This document shows, one piece after another, positions 46,531 to 55,769 of a stretch of DNA of 64,000 nucleotides; positions within the stretch are counted from its first letter, which is position 1; every line of letters begins with the position of its first letter. The notes under the pieces are model-generated. The model made no database searches and had not been told where the DNA came from. It saw only the letters and a list, made by a program, of their open reading frames with translations. Made by a program: the position numbers and the translations under genes. Source of the stretch: an uncultured Bacteroidales bacterium (GTDB lineage Bacteria; Bacteroidota; Bacteroidia; Bacteroidales; Paludibacteraceae); contig CAIWCC010000039.1 in the NCBI GenBank assembly GCA_903911085.1, positions 1 to 64,000 on the forward strand, read 5' to 3'.

Positions 46531-46611
46531 TGTATAAATATTTTTTTATTGTAACTATTAAAATTCGGTAAAAATCAAAAAGTCAACAAAAAGCCACCTG
46601 TTTTTATCAAT

Positions 46612-46833
46612 TTAATACTCTTCTTCGTTGAAGAAAAAGTCCTCTTTGCTTGGGTAGTCAGGCCAAATGTCTTCAATGCATTCATAAATTTCACCCTCAT
46701 CCTCAATCTCTTGTAGATTTTCAATAACTTCTAACGGTGATCCTGAACGCATCGCGTAATCAATTAATTCATCCTTTGTGGCAGGCCAGGGCGCATCTTC
46801 AATTTTAGAAGCTAATTCCAAAGTCCAATACAT
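46612..46833 (-). CDS. DUF2795 family small acidic protein
   Basis: This 73-aa protein fits the DUF2795 family: MYWTLELASKIEDAPWPATKDELIDYAMRSG by pattern, then PLEVIENLQEIEDEGE. The C-terminal half is strongly acidic (EYEDIWP-type, EEEY tail). The function is unknown; members are widespread in Bacteroidetes. It has its own -7 match (TATTTTTG on the minus strand at 46899-46892) and stands alone between the T9SS operon and the adenosyltransferase gene. Confidence 0.8.
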   Translation of the reverse strand: MYWTLELASKIEDAPWPATKDELIDYAMRSGSPLEVIENLQEIEDEGEIYECIEDIWPDYPSKEDFFFNEEEY

Positions 46834-46910
46834 AAACAGCTCAATTTTATATTTAGTAAATAAGTTTTAATAAGATTTCTTCAATTCTGTGCAAAAATAG
46901 GATTTTTTTT

Positions 46911-47465
46911 TTATAAATCAGTCATTTTCCAATGAATTTCTGAATTATTTGAAAGAAAATTTAGATATCTTGATAAAACAAAGAAATAGTCTGACAGTCT
47001 ATTTATGAAAATTACGATATTTGTATCAATAAAATAGTCATTATTCATGTTATATAGTCTTCGTTCAGCTCTTCGCGCAACAGTTCTACAAACATGAGAA
47101 AGCGCACTTGCTTGTGATCCACCAGGTAATATAAAATCATTTAATTCTGGTAAAATAGAGTCAAGTCTATCTATCTCTTCTTCAATGCCTAATATTGATT
47201 CAGTATTTAAAATTGAAGCTTTTTGAAGTTGACCTTTTGAAGTGTCAGTAGCTAAATATGAACCAATAGTGAATAATTCATTTTGTATTTTTCGTAAAAA
47301 ACTTAAATCGTCATTTAATAATTGATGAGTAGTTAGCAACCCAATAAATGAATTTAATTCATCAATTGTTCCATAGGCTTCAATTCGAACATCATTTTTA
47401 TGAACGCGAGTTCCGCCAATCAGTCCAGTAAGTCCCTTATCTCCAGTTTTTGTGTATAATTTCAT
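46911..47465 (-). CDS. Cob(I)alamin adenosyltransferase (PduO type)
   Basis: This 184-aa protein begins MKLYTKTGDKGLTGLIGG, the ATP-binding motif of PduO-type adenosyltransferases. It carries GTIDELNSFIGLL and VCRTVARRAERRL, the cobalamin-contacting helix. It makes adenosylcobalamin from cob(I)alamin, needed for example by methylmalonyl-CoA mutase in propionate-forming Bacteroidales. A TTG at 47474 could give three more residues, but a -7 element (TATTTTTG at 47479-47472) overlaps it, favouring the ATG at 47465. Confidence 0.94.
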   Translation of the reverse strand: MKLYTKTGDKGLTGLIGGTRVHKNDVRIEAYGTIDELNSFIGLLTTHQLLNDDLSFLRKIQNELFTIGSYLATDTSKGQLQKASILNTESILGIEEEIDRLDSILPELNDFILPGGSQASALSHVCRTVARRAERRLYNMNNDYFIDTNIVIFINRLSDYFFVLSRYLNFLSNNSEIHWKMTDL

Positions 47466-47533
47466 TTTCTGCAAAAATACTGCTTTTGTTTATATAATCA
47501 TTTGTTTTTATGAGATTTTATAACTTTATTCTT

Positions 47534-48313
47534 TTAAAAGAGCATTTTGTAATGCTTTTTTACTAAATGTGGATTAAAAAACACTATTCCTAACTCAAAT
47601 AAATCAATTGTTGAAGTCACTTTTGGATGTTTCTTGATAGTTTGCCAGGCATTCTCCATATCGGCTGACCAATAAATATCATCAACAACTAGTATGGTGG
47701 TACAATGAATTTTGGATTGACACATTTCGAAATATCTTAAAACTGCTTCCGATTTATGGTTTGCATCAAAAAAAATTAAGTCTAGTGTATCACTTTTCTC
47801 TAAAAATTTTGGTAAAGTATCATCAATATTCCCAATCACTAACTCAATATTCTTAAGACCAATTTTCTCGAAATTTTCTTTAGCTATACTTCCTGTTTGC
47901 GCACATCCTTCTAATGTTACACAATTAATTTTGCTAGAACTAGAAGAAAGATATGACGTCGTTATTCCAAGAGATGTTCCTAGTTCGAGTACATCTTTAG
48001 ATTTAAAATAATGAGCGATTCGAAATAGTAATTGTCCATATTTTGCAGATTTAAGTGAACTAGAAGCTATTTCAGTTATTTTTCTTTCTCTATTAGGTTT
48101 TGTGCCAAAATCAGTAACTGAAATTATACGTTTATCTTTAATAAGTTTATCACGTAGCAATTCAATTGATTCAAAAATATAAAAAGGATGTTTTTCGCAT
48201 AATACATTTTGGGTAAATTGAAAAAGAAAAGGGGAATGAACACCAAATCCATTTGTGTGTCTTGCCAAAAATAGATGCAAAATATATTTTTTTATCAACC
48301 TTATTTTCTGCAT
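47534..48313 (-). CDS. Class I SAM-dependent O-methyltransferase-like protein
   Basis: This 259-aa protein has a Rossmann methyltransferase core starting near residue 100: motif I VLELGTSLGITTSYL, the acidic residue in VTLEGC, and LDLIFFDANHKSEAVLRYF and ILVVDDIYW, which are like the catechol O-methyltransferase group. The N-terminal 90 residues with RHTNGFGVHSPFLFQF are typical of a Bacteroidetes clade. The substrate is unknown. It lies 68 nt upstream of the adenosyltransferase gene on the same strand. Confidence 0.85.
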   Translation of the reverse strand: MQKIRLIKKYILHLFLARHTNGFGVHSPFLFQFTQNVLCEKHPFYIFESIELLRDKLIKDKRIISVTDFGTKPNRERKITEIASSSLKSAKYGQLLFRIAHYFKSKDVLELGTSLGITTSYLSSSSSKINCVTLEGCAQTGSIAKENFEKIGLKNIELVIGNIDDTLPKFLEKSDTLDLIFFDANHKSEAVLRYFEMCQSKIHCTTILVVDDIYWSADMENAWQTIKKHPKVTSTIDLFELGIVFFNPHLVKKHYKMLF

Positions 48314-48659
48314 ATTGTTGCCTTTACTATTGAAATAAATTATTACTTCAATTTGAATTAAATATTTCTAAATTTTTCTGTATATAAAAACTAAGTATTT
48401 TGTTTTATCAAATTTGTTTTTAATATGTTATAGGGTTAAAAACAATGCGAAAATACTATTTTTTTTTTTAATATACTATTTTTGAAAATAAATACTTCAA
48501 TAAAGTGCGTTTAATTGATGTTAAGTCTTTTTTGTTCTGAAAAAATTAATTTAATTTCATGAATGATGAAAACAAAGAAAGAGACACAAAAGCGTCCCTT
48601 TCTTTGTTAAATGTCATGTGTTTTTTAAAAATAGTATTATGTTAACTTGATTACAATTC
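48314..48659. other. Intergenic region before gnd terminator
   Basis: This is very AT-rich with no gene. It holds the terminator at 48571-48608 and presumably the promoter of the methyltransferase gene, for which no clear consensus was found. Confidence 0.6.
48571..48608 (-). terminator. Terminator after gnd
   Basis: AACAAAGAAAG-A-GAC and GTC-C-CTTTCTTTGTT form a long stem around an 8-nt loop, about 50 nt after the gnd stop. On the minus strand a short T run follows. Confidence 0.75.
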
Positions 48660-50114
48660 CTATACTACATAAGTTGTTGAAGCAGTATCACCACCACGAC
48701 CTGTCCAATTGGTATGGAAGAACTCTCCGCGTGGTTTGTCAACTCGTTCATAAGTATGTGCCCCAAAGTAGTCACGTTGTGCTTGCAAAAGGTTGGCAGG
48801 CAAACGCTCGCTCCGCAATCCGTCGAAATAGCAAAGTGCAGAAGTTAAGGCCGGTACAGGCACACCACAAGTTAAAGCAGTGGCGCAGACACGACGCCAT
48901 CCAGCTTGAGCTTTTTCAACAATTTCTTTGAAATGCGGGTCTAGTAATAAGTTTTCTAAGTTTGGATTGTTGTCGAATGCTTTTTTGATATCGCCCAAGA
49001 ATGTAGAACGAATTATACAGCCACCTCTCCACATCAAAGCAATGCCACCATAATTTAGATTCCATTTGTATTCGCTAGCAGCTTCCATCATAAGGTTATA
49101 GCCTTGGGCATACGAAATTATTTTTGCTCCAAAAAGGGCATCTTTTAAATCGGAAATCATTTGTTTTTTATCGCCACTGAATATGGTATCAGGTCCGCTT
49201 ATAGCTTTCGATGCTTTCACGCGAATGTCTTTTTGTGCCGATAAACAACGAGCAAAAACGGATTCTCCAATTAAAGTTAATGGAATCCCAAGGTCGAGTG
49301 CAGCCACACCTGTCCATTTTCCTGTACCTTTTTGTCCAGCAGTGTCAAGAATTTTTTCAACCAATGCTTCTCCATTTTCATCACGGAATCCCATAATGTC
49401 GCGAGTAATTTCAATAAGGTATGAATCCAAATCACCTTCGTTATACACTTTGAATACTTCATGAATTTCATCGGCATTGAGTCCAAGTAAATCTTTCATA
49501 ACTTGATATGCCTCACAAATAATTTGCATATCGCCGTATTCAATGCCATTGTGTACCATTTTCACAAAGTGACCAGCTCCACCTTCGCCAACCCAATCGC
49601 AGCAAGGCACATTGTTTTCAACTTTAGCAGAAATGGCTTGCAAGATATCTTTTACTGCAGGCCAAGCAGCAGGTGAACCACCAGGCATGATAGATGGACC
49701 CAATAATGCGCCTTCTTCGCCGCCAGAAACTCCAGTGCCTATATATAGTAGTCCTTTACTTTCAACATATTTTGTGCGGCGAATGGTGTCTGGAAAATGA
49801 GTGTTTCCACCATCAATTATAATATCCCCTGCTTCTAAATTTGGAATGAGTAGTTCAATAAAATCGTCAACTGCCTGACCTGCTTTTACTAACATCATAA
49901 CTTTACGAGGTTTTTCTAGCGAGTCGCAAAGTTCTTTTATTGAGTGCGCTCCGATGAAATTTTTACCTGCGCCACGTCCTGCAATAAATTTATCTACTTT
50001 GTCAACCGAACGGTTGAAAACGCCAACAGTAAATCCTTTGCTTTCCATGTTTAACACTAAGTTTTCGCCCATTACTGCCAAACCAATTAATCCAATGTCT
50101 GCTTTTTGTTTCAT
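48660..50114 (-). CDS. gnd: 6-Phosphogluconate dehydrogenase, decarboxylating
   Basis: This 484-aa NADP-dependent enzyme has the Rossmann start IGLIGLAVMGENLVLNME, FNRS as the coenzyme discriminator, the catalytic-lysine region GGAGHFVKMVHNGIEYGDMQ and the substrate motif GTGKWTGVAALDLGIP. It converts 6-phosphogluconate to ribulose 5-phosphate and CO2. It is the last gene of the minus-strand run that contains the hexuronate genes, 37 nt after pdxB, so sugar-acid breakdown and the pentose phosphate pathway may be coexpressed. Confidence 0.97.
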   Translation of the reverse strand: MKQKADIGLIGLAVMGENLVLNMESKGFTVGVFNRSVDKVDKFIAGRGAGKNFIGAHSIKELCDSLEKPRKVMMLVKAGQAVDDFIELLIPNLEAGDIIIDGGNTHFPDTIRRTKYVESKGLLYIGTGVSGGEEGALLGPSIMPGGSPAAWPAVKDILQAISAKVENNVPCCDWVGEGGAGHFVKMVHNGIEYGDMQIICEAYQVMKDLLGLNADEIHEVFKVYNEGDLDSYLIEITRDIMGFRDENGEALVEKILDTAGQKGTGKWTGVAALDLGIPLTLIGESVFARCLSAQKDIRVKASKAISGPDTIFSGDKKQMISDLKDALFGAKIISYAQGYNLMMEAASEYKWNLNYGGIALMWRGGCIIRSTFLGDIKKAFDNNPNLENLLLDPHFKEIVEKAQAGWRRVCATALTCGVPVPALTSALCYFDGLRSERLPANLLQAQRDYFGAHTYERVDKPRGEFFHTNWTGRGGDTASTTYVV

Positions 50115-50151
50115 GATAAAAATGATTAAAAGTTATTTGTATGTCTAATTT

Positions 50152-51276
50152 TTATGCAATATTAAATCCTAATTGTTTCAATTTGTTTAATGTTTTTTCT
50201 TCGATATTTTTAGCAATTATTGTAAAAGCTGTAAATTCTCTTCGTGTTGGGTAGTCTCCACGAAGTTGTTCAAAATCTGCTACATTATTTCTGAAATTGT
50301 AGTCATCATTCATAATGTTGTAGGTGTGAATAATTGCTTTTGAAATAATCTTCTGTTCGCTCAATCCATATCCATCTATTTGTATTTCTGGATTTAAAGG
50401 CAATTCAACGCCAGAAGGTTCCCAGTTTTCAAGCCCAAGATCAAAATATTTATTTATTGCTTGTACGCTCATTAATGTTCCTATTGCTTTACCATCCTTG
50501 GAATAGCCAGCGATATGCGGCGTTGCAATTTCGGTCAAAACCAATAATTCTAAATCCAGATCAGGTTCATTTTCCCAACAATCACAGACAAATCCAGATA
50601 TTTTTCCAGATTTCAATACGGATTTAACAGCTTTGCTATCAGTAACTTCACCTCTGCAAGAATTGATAATTACAGGTGTTTTGATCAAATTTTCAAAGAA
50701 TACATCATTTCCTAAATGAAATGTCATATCTTCACCTTTTAGATTTAGTGGTACATGCAACGTGATAATGTCAGCTTCGGTCATAATCTGTTGAATAGAA
50801 ACAAATTGTTTTGAACCTTCCGCTCGTTGGCGTGGTGGATCATTAAGCAACACTTTCATTCCGAAAATTTCGCATATTCGGGCAACTTTGCTACCAACAT
50901 TACCAACTCCAATTATGGCAATACATTTTTCGCTCAGATTCCAATCGTTTTTTTCGGCTAAAACCATTATTGTTGACGCTATATATTGCTCCACAGATTT
51001 GGAATTACAACCTGGTGCATTAGTCCACTGAATACCTGCTTTATCACAATAATCAGTATCAATATGATCATAACCGATTGTGGCAGTGGCAATAAATTTT
51101 ACCGACGAACCAGATAGCAGTATTTCGTTACAAATAGTTCGGGTACGTGTGACAATAGCGTCAGCATCTTTAGCTATTTCTGGAGTTGTTTTAGCTCCAG
51201 GTAAATAAACAACTTCAGCTACACTCTCAAAAGCGCCACGAATGTAGGGAATTTTATCGTCAATAAGTATCTTCAT
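50152..51276 (-). CDS. pdxB: 4-Phosphoerythronate dehydrogenase
   Basis: This 374-aa D-isomer-specific 2-hydroxyacid dehydrogenase starts MKILIDDKIPYIRGAFE, the PdxB N-terminus. It has the Rossmann GVGNVGSKVA motif, catalytic NSCRGEVTD and TPHIAGYSKDGKA, plus the extra C-terminal PdxB dimerisation region of about 80 residues. It makes the precursor of pyridoxal phosphate. A GTG at 51288 would extend it into an inverted repeat, so the ATG at 51276 is preferred. It lies just downstream of a GxxExxY repeat unit. Confidence 0.92.
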   Translation of the reverse strand: MKILIDDKIPYIRGAFESVAEVVYLPGAKTTPEIAKDADAIVTRTRTICNEILLSGSSVKFIATATIGYDHIDTDYCDKAGIQWTNAPGCNSKSVEQYIASTIMVLAEKNDWNLSEKCIAIIGVGNVGSKVARICEIFGMKVLLNDPPRQRAEGSKQFVSIQQIMTEADIITLHVPLNLKGEDMTFHLGNDVFFENLIKTPVIINSCRGEVTDSKAVKSVLKSGKISGFVCDCWENEPDLDLELLVLTEIATPHIAGYSKDGKAIGTLMSVQAINKYFDLGLENWEPSGVELPLNPEIQIDGYGLSEQKIISKAIIHTYNIMNDDYNFRNNVADFEQLRGDYPTRREFTAFTIIAKNIEEKTLNKLKQLGFNIA

Positions 51277-51282
51277 TTTTTG

Positions 51283-51824
51283 AACCACATAGGCACATAG
51301 GCCACATATTTAAATTAAAAAAAATCATTCTATTGGTAAAGTACGGAAATGTTCTGTCACAAAAGTACGTTGTCCTTTCTTAAAGATATTGTTACAATTA
51401 AAATTGATTAGTATACCTTTGGGCTTTTTTAAAAGTTTCAAGTAAGTCAGCAATTGAGCTTCATGAATTGGTATTAGTTCTTCTACTGTTTTTAGTTCAA
51501 TAATGATTGAATCATTTACCATTAAGTCAAATCTAAGTTCACAATCTAACTCTAAACCTTTAAAATTTAAAGGGACAGATTGCTGTCTCATAACTTTGTA
51601 TCCTTTTTGGAGAAGTAAATGAGCTAAACATTTTTCGTAAATGCTTTCCAATAAACCGGGACCCAATTCTTTGTGAACTTCTATAGCAAAACCAATAATA
51701 TCGTAACTAAGCTGATTAATTTCCTTTTGTGTCATTTTAGTTTAAGATTTTAACTTTAAAGATACATAGTTTACAATAAAATGTTCTATTAAATGCTCTA
51801 TTATTTCTATGTGCCTATGTGGTT
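51283..51824. mobile_element. GxxExxY unit bounded by 18-bp inverted repeats
   Basis: AACCACATAGGCACATAG (51283-51300) and its perfect inverse CTATGTGCCTATGTGGTT (51807-51824) bracket the GxxExxY gene with little else. Inside the left arm the unit CACATAGG is repeated in tandem. The unit is 542 bp, sits between pdxB and a LarA-like gene and splits an otherwise tight gene run. No transposase is present. The mobile nature is inferred from the terminal repeats and the interruption. Confidence 0.6.
51325..51735 (-). CDS. GxxExxY family protein, PD-(D/E)XK nuclease-like
   Basis: This 136-aa protein matches the GxxExxY family: IIGFAIEVHKELGPGLLESIY with the signature G27-x-x-E30-x-x-Y33, and a nuclease-like core LRFDLMVNDSIIIELKTVEEL in which D, E and K form the PD-(D/E)XK pattern, then LTYLKLLKKPKGILINFN. 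Members often occur in several copies per genome and have no settled function. Perfect 18-bp inverted repeats flank it, which suggests it belongs to a small mobile unit. Confidence 0.92.
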   Translation of the reverse strand: MTQKEINQLSYDIIGFAIEVHKELGPGLLESIYEKCLAHLLLQKGYKVMRQQSVPLNFKGLELDCELRFDLMVNDSIIIELKTVEELIPIHEAQLLTYLKLLKKPKGILINFNCNNIFKKGQRTFVTEHFRTLPIE

Positions 51825-51834
51825 AAATAAAAAA

Positions 51835-53124
51835 TTAGTATCTAAACCTGTCTTTAAAAGCCCACAAACCCAATGCTGGATTAGAAATATAGAAGACTTC
51901 TTCACCATCTAGCATTGTATTATAACCATCTTTTAATTTTTCTGGATCATATTTTGCCGTAACTTCGTCAATATCGGCATATTTGAAACCTACACTTTCA
52001 ATTTCATTTTGAGTTAGATTCTCGGAGCCTTTTCCAGGACAATAAGTAATACTGAATCGACCTTCGGACGAACCATGTATAAGATGAGCTGCCGCACTTA
52101 AATTGTTGCGTAGTTCTTCATTTTCGTCGCAGGCTTTTAATGTTTTACCTGTTCCAAAGTAACCGTATTTTCGTATTAAACGATCAATTTCCTTGTCTTC
52201 GCCAAACTCTTTTAATGCTGGAGCTATAACTATCAACTCACCATCATCGTCAATTGCCATGCGAGTTCGGTAAATTGATTTATTTCCAAGCCATGTGCTT
52301 TTAAATTCAGTAGGGTCGAGGTAAACAACTACTTTTTTTAACGGTTTGTCTAATAAATCAAAGTTTACTTGTAATGCAAGTTTGGCAGCTTTTGTAAAAA
52401 CTTCAAAGTCATCGCCAATAAATAATCCACGGCATTTAATTTTGCCATCTGTTTTGTCGAGCCCAACTACCGTTTGAACGTAAACAATAGGCAAATTGTT
52501 TGTAAAATTGTCGGAAGCATAATTAAAAATTCGTCGTACAGGTGTATCAGCATGTCCCATCATTCGTTCCATGCCGTAAGCAGCACCTACAAAATGACTT
52601 TTATTGATTCCTTCTACGCCACCTGTACCCACAAAAATATTCTTGTTGTAATTGGCCATTCCCACAACTTCGTGAGGAACAACCTGACCAAGAGAAAGAA
52701 TTAAATCAAAACCACCATCAATTAACAATTTATTTACTTGAGCAGGCCATGGAAATTCTACAGCGCCACCCGAAACCTCTTTTACAAATTCGGCAGGAAC
52801 AATTCCAACTGTAACAACATCGTTTCGCCAATCATGTTCACGAATTAATGACGCAGGCAAAGTGCCAAACATGTGCTCAATTTGATGTGGTGTCATTGGC
52901 GAATGTGTTCCTAATGCGGGAAGCACATCGGTCAAAGTATCTTCGTAAAATTGCCAAGCAAATTCAGTAAGTTCACCAGCACGACTAGGTAAGCGAGTGT
53001 AATCAGGTGGAATAGCAAGTACTTTTTGTTTTTTGCCAATTTTTTCTAATGCTTCAAAAAGTCCTTTTTTGAGATCATCGGAAGTGAATTCGGTGCTAAT
53101 TGAGCCATTTTCGTAGTAGATCAT
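51835..53124 (-). CDS. LarA-type nickel-pincer racemase/epimerase homologue
   Basis: This 429-aa protein belongs to the lactate racemase LarA (DUF2088) superfamily. LarA of Lactobacillus uses H174, K184 (covalent nickel-pincer nucleotide) and H200. Here H151, K161 and H177 occur with the same spacing of 10 and 16 in VVPHEVVGMANYNK and NKSHF, and H74 in GTHSPM plus DYTR at 41-44 complete the site. The operon context (mannonate, altronate, fructuronate enzymes) suggests a C2-epimerase or racemase of a sugar acid rather than lactate. Cofactor genes larB, larC and larE are not in the window. Confidence 0.85.
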   Translation of the reverse strand: MIYYENGSISTEFTSDDLKKGLFEALEKIGKKQKVLAIPPDYTRLPSRAGELTEFAWQFYEDTLTDVLPALGTHSPMTPHQIEHMFGTLPASLIREHDWRNDVVTVGIVPAEFVKEVSGGAVEFPWPAQVNKLLIDGGFDLILSLGQVVPHEVVGMANYNKNIFVGTGGVEGINKSHFVGAAYGMERMMGHADTPVRRIFNYASDNFTNNLPIVYVQTVVGLDKTDGKIKCRGLFIGDDFEVFTKAAKLALQVNFDLLDKPLKKVVVYLDPTEFKSTWLGNKSIYRTRMAIDDDGELIVIAPALKEFGEDKEIDRLIRKYGYFGTGKTLKACDENEELRNNLSAAAHLIHGSSEGRFSITYCPGKGSENLTQNEIESVGFKYADIDEVTAKYDPEKLKDGYNTMLDGEEVFYISNPALGLWAFKDRFRY

Positions 53125-53148
53125 AATTTATATTTACAATTTATTTAT

Positions 53149-53240
53149 CGACCATTCACTATTTAATACCATTAAATTTTAATACCATTTTATATACTAT
53201 CTCATTATTTTAATGGTAACTAGTAAATTATAAAATGGTA
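53149..53240. repeat. ATACCATT repeat cluster in LarA leader
   Basis: TACCATTTTATA (53181-53192) is perfectly inverted at TATAAAATGGTA (53229-53240). TTTAATACCATT occurs twice in direct repeat (53163-53174 and 53177-53188), and AATGGTAA occurs twice on the other side. It fills the 123-bp gap between the kinase stop and the LarA-like start. Confidence 0.55.
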
Positions 53241-53247
53241 AATGATT

Positions 53248-54324
53248 TTATCGTTTCACTCTTGCATTACCGCCCCAAATAGACCAAATCATTTCTTCAT
53301 CAGCGGGTTGAGCGTAGTCGGTTAAGAATGTTGTTGCGAGTGCACCCGAAGCCCATCCAAATTGAGCCCAAGTTTCCGGTTCCCAGCCTTTTAGAATTGC
53401 ATAAAGCATACCGCCAACAAATCCATCGCCACCACCAATTCTGTCAAGAACATTTATTTTGCGAGGTTGAATTACATGCCATTCATCACCATCGAGCATA
53501 ATTGCACCCCAAAGATGTTCGTTGGTGCTTATTACTTGTCGTAGCGTTGTAGCATATACTGATGCATTTGGAAATGTTGCTTTTACACGACCAATCATTC
53601 CTTTGAACCCATCAATTTCAGATTCAATACCTTTTCCACCAGCTTCAGGTCCTTTAATTCCCAAGCAAAGTTGGAAGTCTTCTTCATTGCCAATTAAAAT
53701 GTCGGCAACAGAAGCAATTTCGGTAAATATTTCACGTAATTCATTGTCACGACCTTTCCAAAATGAAGCGCGGTAATTAAGATCGAATGAGATACGTGTT
53801 CCTGTTTTCTTCGCATAACGTGCTAATTGAAGGCAGAATTCACTAGTTTCGGGTGACAATGCACCAATTAAGCCCGAAAGGTGAAGAATTTGAACTCCAT
53901 CTTGAACAAAAATTCGTTCCAAATCAAAGTCTTTAACGTTTAATGTTCGTCCCACCTCACCAGCACGATCGTTGAGAACTCGCGGCCCGCGAGTTCCAAA
54001 CCCGCTATCGGCAATGTTAAACTGATGACGGTAACCCCATGGGTCACCCTGAGGTACTTCTACACCTTCATAATCCATATTGCGACTTCGCAAATCGCTT
54101 TTAATCATTTGTGCAATAGGACTATCTTTTACAAAAGTAGTTAGCACTTTTACAGGAAGTCCGAGGTAAGATGAAATTGAAGCAACATTAGTTTCTGCAC
54201 TTGAAACTTCCATTTGAAATAATTTACTGCTGTGAACAGGTTGTCCATTTGCAGGTGTAATACGTACTCCCATACTGGTTGCAACCATTAAGGCGTATTT
54301 TGTGTCTTTTTTTAGTGTAATCAT
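53248..54324 (-). CDS. kdgK: PfkB family sugar kinase, probable 2-keto-3-deoxygluconate kinase
   Basis: This 358-aa ribokinase-fold protein has the C-terminal PfkB signature DRIGGGDGFVGGMLYAI with the catalytic Asp and anion hole, and substrate-contact regions GLIGALSPET and FDLNYRASFWKGR, the latter typical of KDG kinases. It follows uxuA, whose product is 2-keto-3-deoxygluconate, so phosphorylation to KDPG is the natural next step. The KDPG aldolase is not in the window. The gene name rests on context plus family. Confidence 0.85.
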   Translation of the reverse strand: MITLKKDTKYALMVATSMGVRITPANGQPVHSSKLFQMEVSSAETNVASISSYLGLPVKVLTTFVKDSPIAQMIKSDLRSRNMDYEGVEVPQGDPWGYRHQFNIADSGFGTRGPRVLNDRAGEVGRTLNVKDFDLERIFVQDGVQILHLSGLIGALSPETSEFCLQLARYAKKTGTRISFDLNYRASFWKGRDNELREIFTEIASVADILIGNEEDFQLCLGIKGPEAGGKGIESEIDGFKGMIGRVKATFPNASVYATTLRQVISTNEHLWGAIMLDGDEWHVIQPRKINVLDRIGGGDGFVGGMLYAILKGWEPETWAQFGWASGALATTFLTDYAQPADEEMIWSIWGGNARVKR

Positions 54325-54344
54325 GATATTAGATTTTAAGGTAC

Positions 54345-54433
54345 CCTAAATCCCACTTAGGGATTTTAAAGACCAAGTTTATTGAAAAAAAATCAGATAA
54401 TCAGTCATTAATTCACTTGCGTGGGATTTTAGG
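54345..54433. repeat. Inverted repeat pair between kdgK and uxuA
   Basis: CCTAAATCCCAC (54345-54356) faces GTGGGATTTTAGG (54421-54433) with a one-base indel. A local hairpin AAATCCC-ACTTA-GGGATTT lies at the left arm. It is similar in layout to the 55624-55766 element. Confidence 0.55.
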
Positions 54434-54441
54434 AACTACTT

Positions 54442-55611
54442 TTAAAATAGCGTTTTCGAAATACCCATTTCCAGGCCTCTGAGTTCAGCTAAGCCACGTA
54501 AACGGCCAATTGCCGAGTAACCTGGATTGGTGTTTTTGTGTAAATCGTCGAGCATTTGATGTCCATGATCGGGACGAACAGGAATTCGACGTTTGTGTGT
54601 ATATTGCACAACAAGTAATGCTTTCATTGCTTCATACATATCCACATCACCTTCTAAATGGTTATCTTCGTAAAAATCGCCATCTTCGTTACGACGGGTA
54701 CTACGGAAATGCACAAAATACAAACGATCGCCAAATTCGTGTAACATTGAAGTTAAGTCATTCTCACACGATACACCAAACGAACCAGTACACAAACATA
54801 AACCATTCGATTTGCTTGGTACAGCTTTAAATAACTTACGAACATCATCTGCATTACTCAAAATACGAGGTAATCCAAGAATTGAACGTGGAGGATCATC
54901 TGGGTGAATTGCCATCTGCACACCTTCTTCTTCGGCAATAAGGCTTATTTCATTGATAAAATAAATCAAGTTATTGCGAAGTTCTACTGCAGTAATTTCT
55001 TTATATGAATCCAGAGCTGCCTGAAATTGTTCAATAGTAAAACTCTCCTCAGCTCCAGGCAAACCTGCAATCATGTTTCTAACTAATAGTTCTTTATCAT
55101 CTTCACTCATACCGTCGAAACGGTTTTTTGCTTTTGAAATCTGTTCTACTGTATAGTCTTTCTCTGCTCCAGGACGTTTCAGAATGTATAAATCGAACGC
55201 TACAAAAGCAGCCATTTCGAAGCGCAAGGCACGCGATCGGTCAGGCAATTGATAAGCTAAGTCGGTACGTGTCCAGTCCAAAATCGGCATAAAGTTATAC
55301 GTTACAGTACGAATGTCGCAAGCAGCTAAATTACGTATTGTTTGTTTGTAATTTTCGATATACTGCTTGTAATTTCCAGTACGTTTTTTGATGTCTTCGT
55401 GTACTGGAACACTTTCTACTACCGACCAAGTTAAACCTACTTCGGAAATTTTTCGTTTACGATATTGTATAGCTTCAAGCGGCCATACTTCGCCATTTGG
55501 AATTTGGTGTAAAGCAGTTACAATATCTGTTGCACCGGCTTGACGAATGTCCCATAATGATACTGGGTCATTTGGACCATACCATCTCCATGATTGTTTG
55601 CATAAAAACAT
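54442..55611 (-). CDS. uxuA: Mannonate dehydratase
   Basis: This 389-aa TIM-barrel protein is UxuA: it starts with [36 protein letters not shown] by pattern, and holds [43 protein letters not shown] and FVHFRSTRR, which supply metal and substrate ligands. It dehydrates D-mannonate to 2-keto-3-deoxygluconate in glucuronate breakdown. It lies between an SDR oxidoreductase and a kinase of the same pathway, in gaps occupied by small palindromic elements. Confidence 0.97.
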   Translation of the reverse strand: MFLCKQSWRWYGPNDPVSLWDIRQAGATDIVTALHQIPNGEVWPLEAIQYRKRKISEVGLTWSVVESVPVHEDIKKRTGNYKQYIENYKQTIRNLAACDIRTVTYNFMPILDWTRTDLAYQLPDRSRALRFEMAAFVAFDLYILKRPGAEKDYTVEQISKAKNRFDGMSEDDKELLVRNMIAGLPGAEESFTIEQFQAALDSYKEITAVELRNNLIYFINEISLIAEEEGVQMAIHPDDPPRSILGLPRILSNADDVRKLFKAVPSKSNGLCLCTGSFGVSCENDLTSMLHEFGDRLYFVHFRSTRRNEDGDFYEDNHLEGDVDMYEAMKALLVVQYTHKRRIPVRPDHGHQMLDDLHKNTNPGYSAIGRLRGLAELRGLEMGISKTLF

Positions 55612-55623
55612 AATCTTAATAAG

Positions 55624-55766
55624 ACCCCTAACCCCTAAAGGGGAATGAAATTAGTTCATTCTCCAAAGGATTATTAGAGGGATTTTTCTAAATAAATATT
55701 TAATTAATACCTTAATTTTTAATACTCTAATTCCACTCGAATTATTCCCCTTTAGGGCTTAGGAGT
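55624..55766. repeat. MITE-like inverted repeat pair with REP core
   Basis: The left arm (55624-55646) and right arm (55744-55766) are imperfect inverses of each other, each ending in a copy of the core CCCCTAAAGGGG or its near match CCCCTTTAGGG. They flank about 100 AT-rich bases in the gap between the SDR and uxuA genes. Confidence 0.6.
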
Positions 55767-55769
55767 GAA

